From: an uncultured Prevotella sp.
Lineage (GTDB): Bacteria > Bacteroidota > Bacteroidia > Bacteroidales > Bacteroidaceae
Reading direction: 5' to 3'
Length of the DNA: 45,329 nt
Assembly (NCBI GenBank): GCA_900315545.1
Contig: OMZM01000013.1
Coordinates: 1 to 45,329 of the forward strand
The translations under genes and the position numbers were made by a program. The notes below the pieces were generated by a model. It was given only the letters and a program-made list of their open reading frames with translations. It was not told where the DNA came from and searched no databases. Shown piece after piece: positions 1 through 8,123 of this stretch (the first letter of the stretch is position 1; every line of letters starts with the position of its first letter).

Positions 1-121
1 AAATCGACAATTGCACTTTTTTGTACCTTTCAACTTCGGGGTGTATTTGTTTCTGTCTATGTTACAAATACTTATAAAAATCCAAAACACTTCCACATGA
101 AATTAACTAAATTTTTTTATC

Positions 122-3100
122 ATGAAAATTAGAAATTTACTTTTATTTGGTTCTCTTACCGCATTTCTTGTTGGCGGAAACATAGATCTTTCTGCCCAGA
201 CAAGTGATAACGAGAGACAAGCAAAGGCTTTCGACAGAACGGTAAAACGTGTTGGAAATCGTAATGATTTCAGGTTGAATGCACAGTTGACAAGCATCAG
301 CAAACAGCAGAACGCAGTACATAAGTCTGCAAAGAAAGAACAAGGAGACAACATCTACTTTGAGGATTTTGCCAACGAAGCAGGCTTTGGAAACTTCGTA
401 GTGGTAAACTCAAATGAAGATGACAAGACTTGGGAACTGGCAACAGGAGAACAGAAGACGTGCGCAAGGTATAATACTCACGCAACAAACTTTGCAGATG
501 ACTGGCTCATAACCCCAAAAATAACTCTTCCCGGCGGGCGAATGTACACGCTAACGTTTAAGGCTGCAAGTCGTGGTCCTTTCTACCCGGAGGCGCTGGA
601 AGTAAAGTGGGGTACAGGACAGACAGTAGCGGATATGAAAAATACCTTGCTTACGAAGACAGAGATAAAGACGGAACGTAACCAGTGGACTGAGTTTGAA
701 TACAACATAAAGGCAACGGAAGACATGGACATATATGTTGGCTTCCATGCCGTAAGTAATCCTAACTCATTCACACTTTATGTTACTGACATAACAGTAG
801 ACAACGGACGCGACCTGAATGCCCCAGACAAGGTTACCGACTTTACAGTAATTCCTGATATGGCAGGCGCAGCAAAGGCCACAGTTAAGTTCAAGACACC
901 GACAAAGACTATAGGTGGAGGCTCTTTGACGCAGATAGACAAAGTAAATGTATATCGTGACGGCGAGATGATAAAGGAGATTTCCTACAACATTTCTGAT
1001 CCGTCAACGGGTATTGAGGTGTCTTTAGAAGATATGCTTCCTAATGTAGGTACTTATAGTTGGACAGTTAAGACATACGGCACATATGGCGAAAGTCTGC
1101 CGGCAACTATTTCCAAGTATATAGGAGAAGATATACCTGCTCGCCCGGAGAATATGAAAATGGTTGACAACGGCGATAACACAGCTACGGCAACATGGGA
1201 TCCTGTAACGATAGGAGCAAATGGTGGATTTGTAAATGTAGAAAAGTTGTATTATAAAATATACAATGTGATTGACGGCAAGATAGGTGAACAGATAGAC
1301 GAGGTAAATGAGCCGACAGTAACATCAAGCGATTTGAATATTGACAACGGTATTGCACGAACAGAATATCTGGTTGTATCTGCTGAAAACAAGGCTGGCG
1401 AAGGCGACGTGGCTATAGGTATGCTCATCGCTGGCAAGCCAACCCAGATGCCATATCGTGAGTCTTTCTCAAGCAGTAATGGAACTGACAACTTTATATG
1501 GACACAGGCTGTGGGTAACTCAGAAATGGATCTTATTGATGAATTATCATCAGATGGAGACAATAGTGCACTTGCCTATATGTCAATGAACATTGGCGAC
1601 CAGAACTGGATTAACACAGAAAAGATTTCATTCCAAGCAGTTAAGAAACCTGTTCTTACATTCGACGTACATCCTGGCGACATTGCAGGATTTGAGGGTA
1701 ATGTTACTGTTAAGGTTGAAGCTAATGTTGGACAGACAGGAGCACCTGACATAGAACTCTATTCTGTTAATCTTTCAGAACTGACACCTTGTGATTGGAA
1801 CAAAGTATCAGTAGACCTCAGCCAGCTTGTAGGCGAGAAATATGCCATACTGAAATTGCATTTTATAGCTAACGATGTATATCAATTCGTTTATCTTGAC
1901 AACATACAGATAGAAGACGTAATAGACCATAACATTGCTTTGACAATGTCTGTACCATCAGAAGTAATTGTTCAAAATCCAGCTGTCATAGAGGTTAATA
2001 TTGCAAATACTGGTGTGAAAGACATCGAAGCAGGTCAGACAGTTGATATTTTTGTAAACGATGCATTGGTAAAGACATTCACCACTGAAGCGCTTACTGC
2101 AAAAACTGGAACTCAGACACTGAACTACAGCTATTCGCCAGCAATAAATGAGGGTGATGAACTCAAGGTTAAGGCATTGGTAAATTATGCAGAAGACGAG
2201 ATAGAAAACGACAATGAGGCTAATGCAGTCATTGAGATTATACCAAACGCCGTACCAACTGTTAACGTAAGTATAGACGGAACAGAGAGTGATATTACGC
2301 TTTCATGGAATAAGCCAGACCTTTATCAGCTTGGAACAGTTGTAACGGAAGACTTTGACGATGAGACAGTATATGAGCCATTCTCTACTGGTGGCATTGA
2401 CCTCAGCAGTGAATATGGAATGATAGGCGACTGGTTCATGTGGGATGCAGATGGTATTCATACTTTCACGTTTGCAAACCATGACAGTTATCCAAATGCA
2501 ACTGGAATTATGGCATGGCAGGTATTCAAGCCGGAAAGTGTTTTCGACTTCAATGGAGCAGATGCTGCATCGGCTGATATTTATGCTCCTCATTCTGGAA
2601 AGCAGTATATGGCGGCATTCGGATCTGAAATATTTGGAGGCGTAGTGGAAAGTGATAACTGGCTTGTTTCGCCACAACTCGACCGCTCGCAGCAGACAAT
2701 TACTTTCTGGACTAAGCTCTTCAACAAGAACTATACGCCTGAAACAATAGAGGTGAGATATGCCACTGAAGATGTTGACTGGGCAGATTACCGCTTGCTG
2801 ACAACAATCAATCAAGTCGATGATAAATGGACTGAGCGTACAGTAACATTGCCTTACGGAACGATGTTCTTTGCACTTCGCCATACATCTGCCAACAAGT
2901 TTGTCGTTGTTGTTGACGATATCACATATCGCAATGCTACTCCGAGTGGAGAGGGCGATGCAATGTCAATAATTGGATATCGTATCTATCGCGACGGAGA
3001 ATTGATGTCAACGATAGGACCAAATGAAGTAAGCTATACAGACAAAAATGTTCCGGAAGGTGAACATATATATAATGTGTCAGTACTTTATAGTCCGGAC

Positions 3101-3298
3101 ATAGAATCTCCAATGTCGAATACAGTTAGCATAACAGGAATAGAAAGTCTTACGGTTGAAAGTGAGAATATAAGTATATATGCTGCTGACGGCAGACTGG
3201 TAGCTAATGACAAAAATGCCATAGATAACTTGAAGGCAGGCGTTTATATCTTGAAAGATAACACGACAGGCAAATCAACTGCTGTTGTTAAGAAATAA
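122..3298 (+). CDS. Large secreted choice-of-anchor J / fibronectin-type protein with type IX secretion tail
   Basis: Secreted protein of 1058 residues. An N-terminal signal peptide (hydrophobic residues about 5-25, then SAQT) is followed by a cleaved-adhesin / choice-of-anchor-J jelly-roll domain (about 95-230, with the typical DDWLITPKI stretch). Two fibronectin-III-like stretches (about 235-435) follow, then a second jelly-roll-like segment (about 445-640), a CARDB-like beta domain (about 645-755) and a third jelly-roll (about 775-985, with SDNWLVSPQL). The last 45 residues (ISIYAADGRLVA then LKAGVYILK, ending VVKK) match type A sorting tails of the type IX secretion system, so export across the outer membrane and surface attachment or release is expected. 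Ligand and catalytic activity are unknown; no protease catalytic motif was seen. It stands alone and is followed by a hairpin. The family call is confident, the role is inferred. Confidence 0.85.
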   Translation: MKIRNLLLFGSLTAFLVGGNIDLSAQTSDNERQAKAFDRTVKRVGNRNDFRLNAQLTSISKQQNAVHKSAKKEQGDNIYFEDFANEAGFGNFVVVNSNEDDKTWELATGEQKTCARYNTHATNFADDWLITPKITLPGGRMYTLTFKAASRGPFYPEALEVKWGTGQTVADMKNTLLTKTEIKTERNQWTEFEYNIKATEDMDIYVGFHAVSNPNSFTLYVTDITVDNGRDLNAPDKVTDFTVIPDMAGAAKATVKFKTPTKTIGGGSLTQIDKVNVYRDGEMIKEISYNISDPSTGIEVSLEDMLPNVGTYSWTVKTYGTYGESLPATISKYIGEDIPARPENMKMVDNGDNTATATWDPVTIGANGGFVNVEKLYYKIYNVIDGKIGEQIDEVNEPTVTSSDLNIDNGIARTEYLVVSAENKAGEGDVAIGMLIAGKPTQMPYRESFSSSNGTDNFIWTQAVGNSEMDLIDELSSDGDNSALAYMSMNIGDQNWINTEKISFQAVKKPVLTFDVHPGDIAGFEGNVTVKVEANVGQTGAPDIELYSVNLSELTPCDWNKVSVDLSQLVGEKYAILKLHFIANDVYQFVYLDNIQIEDVIDHNIALTMSVPSEVIVQNPAVIEVNIANTGVKDIEAGQTVDIFVNDALVKTFTTEALTAKTGTQTLNYSYSPAINEGDELKVKALVNYAEDEIENDNEANAVIEIIPNAVPTVNVSIDGTESDITLSWNKPDLYQLGTVVTEDFDDETVYEPFSTGGIDLSSEYGMIGDWFMWDADGIHTFTFANHDSYPNATGIMAWQVFKPESVFDFNGADAASADIYAPHSGKQYMAAFGSEIFGGVVESDNWLVSPQLDRSQQTITFWTKLFNKNYTPETIEVRYATEDVDWADYRLLTTINQVDDKWTERTVTLPYGTMFFALRHTSANKFVVVVDDITYRNATPSGEGDAMSIIGYRIYRDGELMSTIGPNEVSYTDKNVPEGEHIYNVSVLYSPDIESPMSNTVSITGIESLTVESENISIYAADGRLVANDKNAIDNLKAGVYILKDNTTGKSTAVVKK

Positions 3299-3324
3299 GA
3301 TAAAAAGCGTTTGAATACGAAATC

Positions 3325-3349
3325 GGGGATGTACTGCATGTACATCCCC
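3325..3349 (+). terminator. Hairpin after the adhesin-like gene
   Basis: Perfect 10-bp stem (GGGGATGTAC paired with GTACATCCCC) starting 27 bases after the stop codon. No strong T run follows, so it may act as a weak terminator or as an mRNA 3' end stabiliser. Confidence 0.5.
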
Positions 3350-3495
3350 TATGCTTATATCTTATCGTCATAATCTATATGCTTAAACCTTGTTTAAGTG
3401 TATAATTATTAAATTATAACATCTTATTTAGTTAAAATATGTGTAATATGTTTTCTTTATTAACATTATTGTGTTAATGAATTAAGTTAAATTTC

Positions 3496-3503
3496 TACCT
3501 TTG
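3496..3503 (+). promoter_or_regulatory. -7 box TACCTTTG of rprX
   Basis: Matches the Bacteroidota -7 consensus TAnnTTTG. It ends only five bases before the rprX ATG, so the transcript would start at or next to the start codon. The upstream -33 element is poor: a TTG at 3469-3471, spaced 24 bases. Confidence 0.6.
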
Positions 3504-3508
3504 CATAT

Positions 3509-5068
3509 ATGAAAAAGAAGACGATTTGGATAATTTCAACAATAATGGGGCTTTCTTTTCTTGCCCTGTTATATCTGCAGCTAAAGTATATTGACGAGAT
3601 GGTCGATATGAAGCGTGAGCAGTTCGACGAGTCTGTAAATCGCTCTTTGTATCAGGCATCGCGCAATCTGGAACTCAATGAGACACTTCGTTTTCTGGAA
3701 AAAGATATAAATCAGGTGGAGCGCAACTCTAAGCGTAAGGCAAACAGCAGTAAGTCTGGTAGTGAGAATGCTGACAACGGAGCGTTGCATAAGGGCGACA
3801 GCATAGAGATAGACAGCAGCAGCTTGTCTGATTTTGAACTTAGGACGACGATGCGCAAGCCTTCCACGATGCCGAAGGGTATGATAGTCCGCAACGACAA
3901 GCAGTCTATTTCGGAGACAAGCAAGTCAATGCAGGAAATCGTGAGAAACAGATATATATATCAGAAAGCCCTTTTAGACGAGGTCGTGTATTCCATTCTA
4001 TATTCTGCATCTAACAAGCCATTGAAGGAACGCATAAACTTCAAGCTGTTAGACCAGGACTTGAAGGCGGAACTGATGAACAACGGTATCAACATACCTT
4101 ATCATTTTGTGGTTACAACGCAAGACGGGCGTGAGGTTTACCGCTGTCCGGATTATTCAGACGAAGGCAGTGAAGTTACATACAGTCAGGTTTTGTTTCG
4201 CAACGACCCGCTGGCAAAGATGGGAGAAGTGAAGATACATTTCCCCGACATGTATAAATATATCTTCTCAAGCGTAAGGTTCATGATACCGTCGGTAGTC
4301 TTCACGTTGGTACTGATGATAACGTTTATATTCACCATTGTAACGGTGTTCCGTCAGAAACGTTATACGGAGATGAAAAACGACTTCATCAACAACATGA
4401 CCCATGAGCTGAAAACTCCTATTTCAAGCATATCACTCGCAGCACAGATGCTCAACGACGATGCCATAGCGAAGAATGAAACTACGCTGAAGCATCTTGG
4501 AGGAGTCATCAACGATGATACGAAGCGACTGCGCTTCCTTGTAGAAAAAGTATTGCAGATGTCTATGTTCGACAGGAAGAATGCCGTGTTTAAGAAAAAG
4601 GAACTCGACATAAACGAGATGGTAGAGAATGCTGCCCACAGTTTTGCTCTCAGGGTTGAGCATACGGGAGGTCGCATAATGCAGGACATAGGAGCTGTCG
4701 ATTCGGCGATATACGTTGACGAAGTACACTTCACTAATGTCATCTTCAATCTGATGGACAATGCCATAAAATACCGTAAGCCGGACGGTCCTCTAAATAT
4801 TGTGCTGAGCACGTGGAACGACAATGAGCGCCTGTATCTTTCGGTAAAGGACAACGGTATAGGAATAAAGAAGGACAACCAGAAGAAAATCTTTGAGAAG
4901 TTCTATCGCGTCCATACAGGCAATGTCCACGATGTAAAGGGATTTGGACTTGGTCTTGCATACGTTAAGAAGATTGTAGACCTGCACGGAGGAGAGATAA
5001 AGGTTGAGAGCGAATATGGAAAAGGAACGAGTTTCATTATTTCGCTGCCAAAGATAGTGAGCAAGTAA
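3509..5068 (+). CDS. rprX: Sensor histidine kinase, RprX type
   Basis: Membrane sensor kinase of 519 residues. A first membrane segment (about 5-24) and a second (about 258-281) flank a periplasmic sensor region of some 230 residues. The HisKA dimerisation domain carries the phospho-accepting His299 in NMTHELKTPISS. The HATPase domain follows with an N box (NLMDNAIKYRK) and G boxes (DNGIGI, GFGLGLAYV). No HAMP domain is obvious. Length and partner match RprX of Bacteroides, which with RprY is an envelope/redox-linked two-component system; the signal sensed here cannot be read from sequence. The stop lies 29 bases before rprY, so the two are one operon. The start is supported by the adjacent -7 box and the basic MKKK followed by a hydrophobic helix. 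Confidence 0.92.
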   Translation: MKKKTIWIISTIMGLSFLALLYLQLKYIDEMVDMKREQFDESVNRSLYQASRNLELNETLRFLEKDINQVERNSKRKANSSKSGSENADNGALHKGDSIEIDSSSLSDFELRTTMRKPSTMPKGMIVRNDKQSISETSKSMQEIVRNRYIYQKALLDEVVYSILYSASNKPLKERINFKLLDQDLKAELMNNGINIPYHFVVTTQDGREVYRCPDYSDEGSEVTYSQVLFRNDPLAKMGEVKIHFPDMYKYIFSSVRFMIPSVVFTLVLMITFIFTIVTVFRQKRYTEMKNDFINNMTHELKTPISSISLAAQMLNDDAIAKNETTLKHLGGVINDDTKRLRFLVEKVLQMSMFDRKNAVFKKKELDINEMVENAAHSFALRVEHTGGRIMQDIGAVDSAIYVDEVHFTNVIFNLMDNAIKYRKPDGPLNIVLSTWNDNERLYLSVKDNGIGIKKDNQKKIFEKFYRVHTGNVHDVKGFGLGLAYVKKIVDLHGGEIKVESEYGKGTSFIISLPKIVSK

Positions 5069-5097
5069 ATTTAATTATTAACTAAAATATTTTTATT

Positions 5098-5805
5098 ATG
5101 GAAGAGACATTGAAAATTTTGTTGTGCGAAGACGATGAGAACTTGGGTATGTTGCTTCGCGAGTATCTGCAGGCAAAGGGTTACACGGCAGAGTTATGTC
5201 CCGATGGTGAGGCTGGCTATAAGGCTTTCCTGAAGTCAAAGTTCGACATCTGCGTGCTTGATGTCATGATGCCTAAGAAAGACGGCTTCACGCTTGCAAA
5301 GGAAATAAGGGCTGCAAATGCAGAAATACCTATCATATTCCTCACTGCAAAGCAGTTGAAGGAAGATATACTTGAAGGTTTCAAGCTGGGTGCTGACGAC
5401 TACATCACAAAGCCGTTCTCTATGGAGGAGCTTGTCATGCGTGTTGAGGCAATCCTGCGCCGTGTTCGTGGCAAGAAGAGCAAGGAAGCTACTCTTTACA
5501 ACATCGGTAAGTTTACTTTCGACACACAGAAGCAGCTGCTTATCATCGGCGACAAGCAGACAAAGCTGACTACGAAGGAGAACGAGTTGCTTGCACTTCT
5601 GTGCTCTCATGCCAACGAGATTTTGCAGCGCGACTTTGCCCTGAAGACTATCTGGATTGACGACAACTATTTCAACGCGCGCTCTATGGATGTTTATATC
5701 ACTAAGCTGCGCAAGCATCTGAAGGATGACGACCAGATAGAAATCATCAATATTCACGGCAAGGGCTATAAGCTCATCACTCCGGAAGAGGAACATCAGG
5801 CATAA
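5098..5805 (+). CDS. rprY: Response regulator, RprY type (OmpR/PhoB class)
   Basis: Cytoplasmic transcription factor of 235 residues. The receiver domain (about 6-120) has the acidic pair in CEDDEN, phospho-acceptor Asp55 in VLDVMMP, the conserved Thr in FLTAK and Lys105 in YITKPF. The C-terminal winged helix (about 135-230) contains the LTTKENELLALL recognition region and the VYITKLRKHL helix typical of the OmpR/PhoB family. It is the partner of the kinase encoded 29 bases upstream. By family knowledge, phosphorylation at Asp55 drives dimerisation and DNA binding. Targets are not visible here. A strong terminator follows, ending the operon. Confidence 0.93.
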   Translation: MEETLKILLCEDDENLGMLLREYLQAKGYTAELCPDGEAGYKAFLKSKFDICVLDVMMPKKDGFTLAKEIRAANAEIPIIFLTAKQLKEDILEGFKLGADDYITKPFSMEELVMRVEAILRRVRGKKSKEATLYNIGKFTFDTQKQLLIIGDKQTKLTTKENELLALLCSHANEILQRDFALKTIWIDDNYFNARSMDVYITKLRKHLKDDDQIEIINIHGKGYKLITPEEEHQA

Positions 5806-5834
5806 GCGTCAATGTGCGCTGATTGCGACAATAA

Positions 5835-5876
5835 TAAAAAGGCATGCCGTTCAGATAGGTATGCCTTTTTTATTTA
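5835..5876 (+). terminator. Intrinsic terminator after rprY
   Basis: Stem GGCATGCC / GGTATGCC (one G-T pair) flanked by an A run on the left and a T run on the right, so it can work in both directions. It ends rprXY and may also serve the leftward cassette ending at 5924. Confidence 0.85.
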
Positions 5877-5923
5877 TATGTTTTCGCAGATAAATCTATT
5901 CCTAAATTATTCTGCCGCCATAT

Positions 5924-6193
5924 CTATTTGTCAATTATTCCGGCGCTGTTCCAAAGTTCTGCCAGTCGCTTTGAGTCTTCCAGTGCCTGTTCATAGCTCA
6001 CTTCATATCTGTCTGTGAGTAGGTTAGCCATGTCTTCGCAGGTGAAATCCTTGCCTCCCAAGCTCTCCCACAGATAGGCAGAGCTGTCGTTCATGCTTAT
6101 GATGTTGCTGAAGTCTATATTGTTTACACCTTCTGCTACAATGATTTTTTCTCCGCAAACTTCGCGTATCTTAAAACCTTCTTTTGCTTTCAT
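5924..6193 (-). CDS. PqqD-like peptide chaperone / RiPP recognition element protein
   Basis: Small protein of 89 residues that fits the PqqD family (winged-helix RiPP recognition element): MKAKEGFKIREVCGEKIIV beta region, then the hallmark ISMNDSSAYLWESL, then a helical part with LTDRYEVSYEQALEDSKRLAELW. In known systems such proteins bind a leader peptide and present it to a modifying enzyme. Its start overlaps the stop of the S24/S26 peptidase by four bases, so translation is coupled. It is the last gene of a four-gene leftward cassette. No precursor peptide or radical SAM enzyme was found nearby, so the substrate is unknown. A free-standing PqqD-like domain next to an HPr-kinase-like ATPase is a recurrent arrangement in peptide-modifying loci. 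Confidence 0.8.
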   Translation of the reverse strand: MKAKEGFKIREVCGEKIIVAEGVNNIDFSNIISMNDSSAYLWESLGGKDFTCEDMANLLTDRYEVSYEQALEDSKRLAELWNSAGIIDK

Positions 6194-6729
6194 ATCTGAT
6201 ATTCATTTATATTGGTAAACTTATTATTTATTTTTGGTGGGAATATTTTCAGCCATATTCGTCTGTGGAAAGCCAGCAAATAGCGTCTTATGGGGCTCAG
6301 TGTCATCCACAGCCACGAGTAGGTCTTCCATTTCCAGCCGTCTATGCGGTCGAGTGATGTGCGGTTTTTTCGGTAGAAACCTACTATCGATGCCCTGAAA
6401 TCCTCTCTTTTGCAGTATTCGCATCCTATGTTTCCGTCTCCCCTCAGCGTTATTTTGTCGCCGTCGATGCCGACTATGCGGTGCAGGACGTAGAAATCTG
6501 GTCTCACTTCTGCCAGTATTGGGTCGCCTATTTTTGGGTTGTCCACCTTTGTCAGCAAAGCCTTGTCGCGTCCGTCTTCAAGGAATGGGCGCATGCTTCT
6601 GCCTCGCAGCAGCAGTGTTACGTTGTAGCCATCGTTGACAAGCTTTACGATTTCTGGTATGACAACCTTTGACGGCAGTTTCCTTTCCGTTGATTTTATG
6701 TTGTTTTTATCTTTATTTTCTGATTGCAT
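6190..6729 (-). CDS. S24/S26 family peptidase, SipW-like
   Basis: Protein of 179 residues with the S24/S26 (LexA/signal peptidase) fold. The nucleophile region is RGRSMRPFL (Ser about 46), followed by a beta segment with GDPILAEV. Then YVLHRIVGI, where the bacterial general-base Lys is replaced by His as in SipW/ER-type signal peptidases, and the closing GDGN box. There is no clear N-terminal membrane anchor; a modest amphipathic segment lies near the C terminus (WLWMTLSPIRRYLLAF). It overlaps the HPr-kinase-like gene by 34 bases and the PqqD-like gene by four. Inferred role: cleavage of a peptide or leader handled by the same cassette. It could instead be a regulatory, non-proteolytic member. 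Confidence 0.8.
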   Translation of the reverse strand: MQSENKDKNNIKSTERKLPSKVVIPEIVKLVNDGYNVTLLLRGRSMRPFLEDGRDKALLTKVDNPKIGDPILAEVRPDFYVLHRIVGIDGDKITLRGDGNIGCEYCKREDFRASIVGFYRKNRTSLDRIDGWKWKTYSWLWMTLSPIRRYLLAFHRRIWLKIFPPKINNKFTNINEYQI

Positions 6730-7595
6730 ATTATGGCAGCCTCTTTGTTTGGCAGGCAGTGGAGCGTATAGATTTTTGTTGTTTCTATCACTTCCCTGAC
6801 TGCTTGGAATATGTTTTCAAATATTTCTCCGTCCCATCTCATCGTCGAGCATGATGTCAGCACCGAGCCGAAAGCCTCTGTCGGCGACAGTTCCTCTATG
6901 CTGTTTTCCTTAGCCCTGTCTATGCGCGTTATGGCGCCCAGCGGTGCCTTCGTGTTTCTGTAGCATGGTGTCTTGCCGCTCCACGGGCTTCCGTATATGT
7001 ATGGTTTGCCGTCTATCATGCGTATCACGGGGTTGTCGTCGTTCATGAGGTCGCAGTTGGGTATGTGTCTGAGCCATAGGCTTACCTGCGTGGATTTTCC
7101 CGTGCCGCTTTTGGCGTTGAAGGCATAGCCGTAGCCATCGTGTCTTACAAGTGAAGCGTGTATGAGCAATGCTTTCTTGAAGCATGCAGAGAAAGCAAAC
7201 GCCAGCATCAGTACATTGTTCAGTCCGAAGCATCTCATGTCGTAGTTGCCGTTCAGTGCGCAGCGGCAGCATGTGAAATGGCTGTCTGCTATCATCAGGC
7301 TGCATTCCTTGTTGTTCAGGTCTTTGATGATGAACTGGTAGCCGCCGTCTTTCAGTCTGTCGACGACAGTCTCGCCGTTGCCTGTGTCGAAGCGTCTGAT
7401 GCGCTCTCTTTCCTCTTTTGCCACAGGCTTTACAGTGTCGTCAACCGTCAGTGTGAAGAGTAGTGGCTCGGCACATGCTTCTGTGGCGAATGCACTGAAT
7501 GACGGTATCAGGTGAATGCCGTTGTATTTCGATTCTGCAAAGCTGATGTTGACGAGGAAGTCTGCTATTCTGAAATAGTTGCTACTTGCCTTCAT
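6696..7595 (-). CDS. HPr kinase-like ATPase (peptide-modification type)
   Basis: Protein of 299 residues. The C-terminal half carries an HprK-type P-loop: NAKSGTGKSTQ around residue 160, preceded by LLIHASLVRHDGYGYAF and followed by LMNDDNPVIR, whose acidic residues suit Mg2+ binding. Next comes the IYGSPWSGKTPCYRN stretch seen in HprK-like proteins next to PqqD proteins. The N-terminal 130 residues are a poorly conserved domain. True HprK acts on HPr of the sugar phosphotransferase system. Homologues in lasso-peptide clusters instead phosphorylate a peptide, which fits this PqqD/peptidase context better. The start overlaps the end of the secreted-protein gene by 14 bases. Function is inferred, the fold is well supported. 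Confidence 0.8.
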   Translation of the reverse strand: MKASSNYFRIADFLVNISFAESKYNGIHLIPSFSAFATEACAEPLLFTLTVDDTVKPVAKEERERIRRFDTGNGETVVDRLKDGGYQFIIKDLNNKECSLMIADSHFTCCRCALNGNYDMRCFGLNNVLMLAFAFSACFKKALLIHASLVRHDGYGYAFNAKSGTGKSTQVSLWLRHIPNCDLMNDDNPVIRMIDGKPYIYGSPWSGKTPCYRNTKAPLGAITRIDRAKENSIEELSPTEAFGSVLTSCSTMRWDGEIFENIFQAVREVIETTKIYTLHCLPNKEAAIICNQKIKIKTT

Positions 7596-8061
7596 CGTTT
7601 TTCTTTGTTTTCTTTGCAGTCTTGTTCTGCTTGTCTTTCATTTTCATTTCCGTCATTTCTGTGTCAACGGTCTTGAATGAAAACGACTGCTTGCCTATGG
7701 TTTCTACGTTGTATTTCTTTTTCTTGTTTTCGGCATATCTTTTCTTCAGGCGTGCATATTTCTTCTGTATTTTTTTCTCGTTGTTGTCGAACACTACCAG
7801 TGCAACCATGTCTGCCTTGCCCATGCCCGACAGGTAGTCGCGCAGTTGCAGCGAGTAGTCGGCACGGTTGAGCACAAAACCGTTTTTGTCTTCAACCCAT
7901 ACGTTTCCCACCTCCATTACGTCGGTGAAATAAACCGTAGAATCCTTAAACGAGGAAGCAAAGCCATAGATAAACATGCGTTTCTCCAGCCGTCCCTTAG
8001 CCTCCGTCGTCAGCGCAAAGACTGTCAGCGCCAACAACAGTAACGTCAGCTTACGTCTCAT
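7582..8061 (-). CDS. Small secreted protein of unknown function, Lys-rich tail
   Basis: Protein of 159 residues, not recognised. A signal peptide (MRRKLTLLLLALTVFALTTEA) is followed by a beta-rich region (residues 25-85, GFASSFKDSTVYFTDVMEVG). The second half is very lysine-rich (KKIQKKYARLKKRYAENKKKK), and the tail is almost all Lys, Asn, Thr and Asp. It is the first gene of the cassette with the HPr-kinase-like, peptidase and PqqD-like proteins, overlapping the next gene by 14 bases. A -7 box ends just before its ATG, so its message is likely leaderless. Whether it is a substrate of the cassette or an envelope accessory protein cannot be decided from sequence. Confidence 0.75.
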   Translation of the reverse strand: MRRKLTLLLLALTVFALTTEAKGRLEKRMFIYGFASSFKDSTVYFTDVMEVGNVWVEDKNGFVLNRADYSLQLRDYLSGMGKADMVALVVFDNNEKKIQKKYARLKKRYAENKKKKYNVETIGKQSFSFKTVDTEMTEMKMKDKQNKTAKKTKKNDEGK

Positions 8062-8065
8062 CTGT

Positions 8066-8073
8066 CAAATATA
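8066..8073 (-). promoter_or_regulatory. -7 box TATATTTG of the HPr-kinase/PqqD cassette
   Basis: Reads TATATTTG on the minus strand. Only four bases separate it from the ATG at 8061, so the predicted transcript begins at the start codon. The -33 element is weak. Confidence 0.5.
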
Positions 8074-8123
8074 TTTTTAATAAACAACTATCAATTTTAT
8101 CAATGGTGCAGGTGCTGAAAGTT

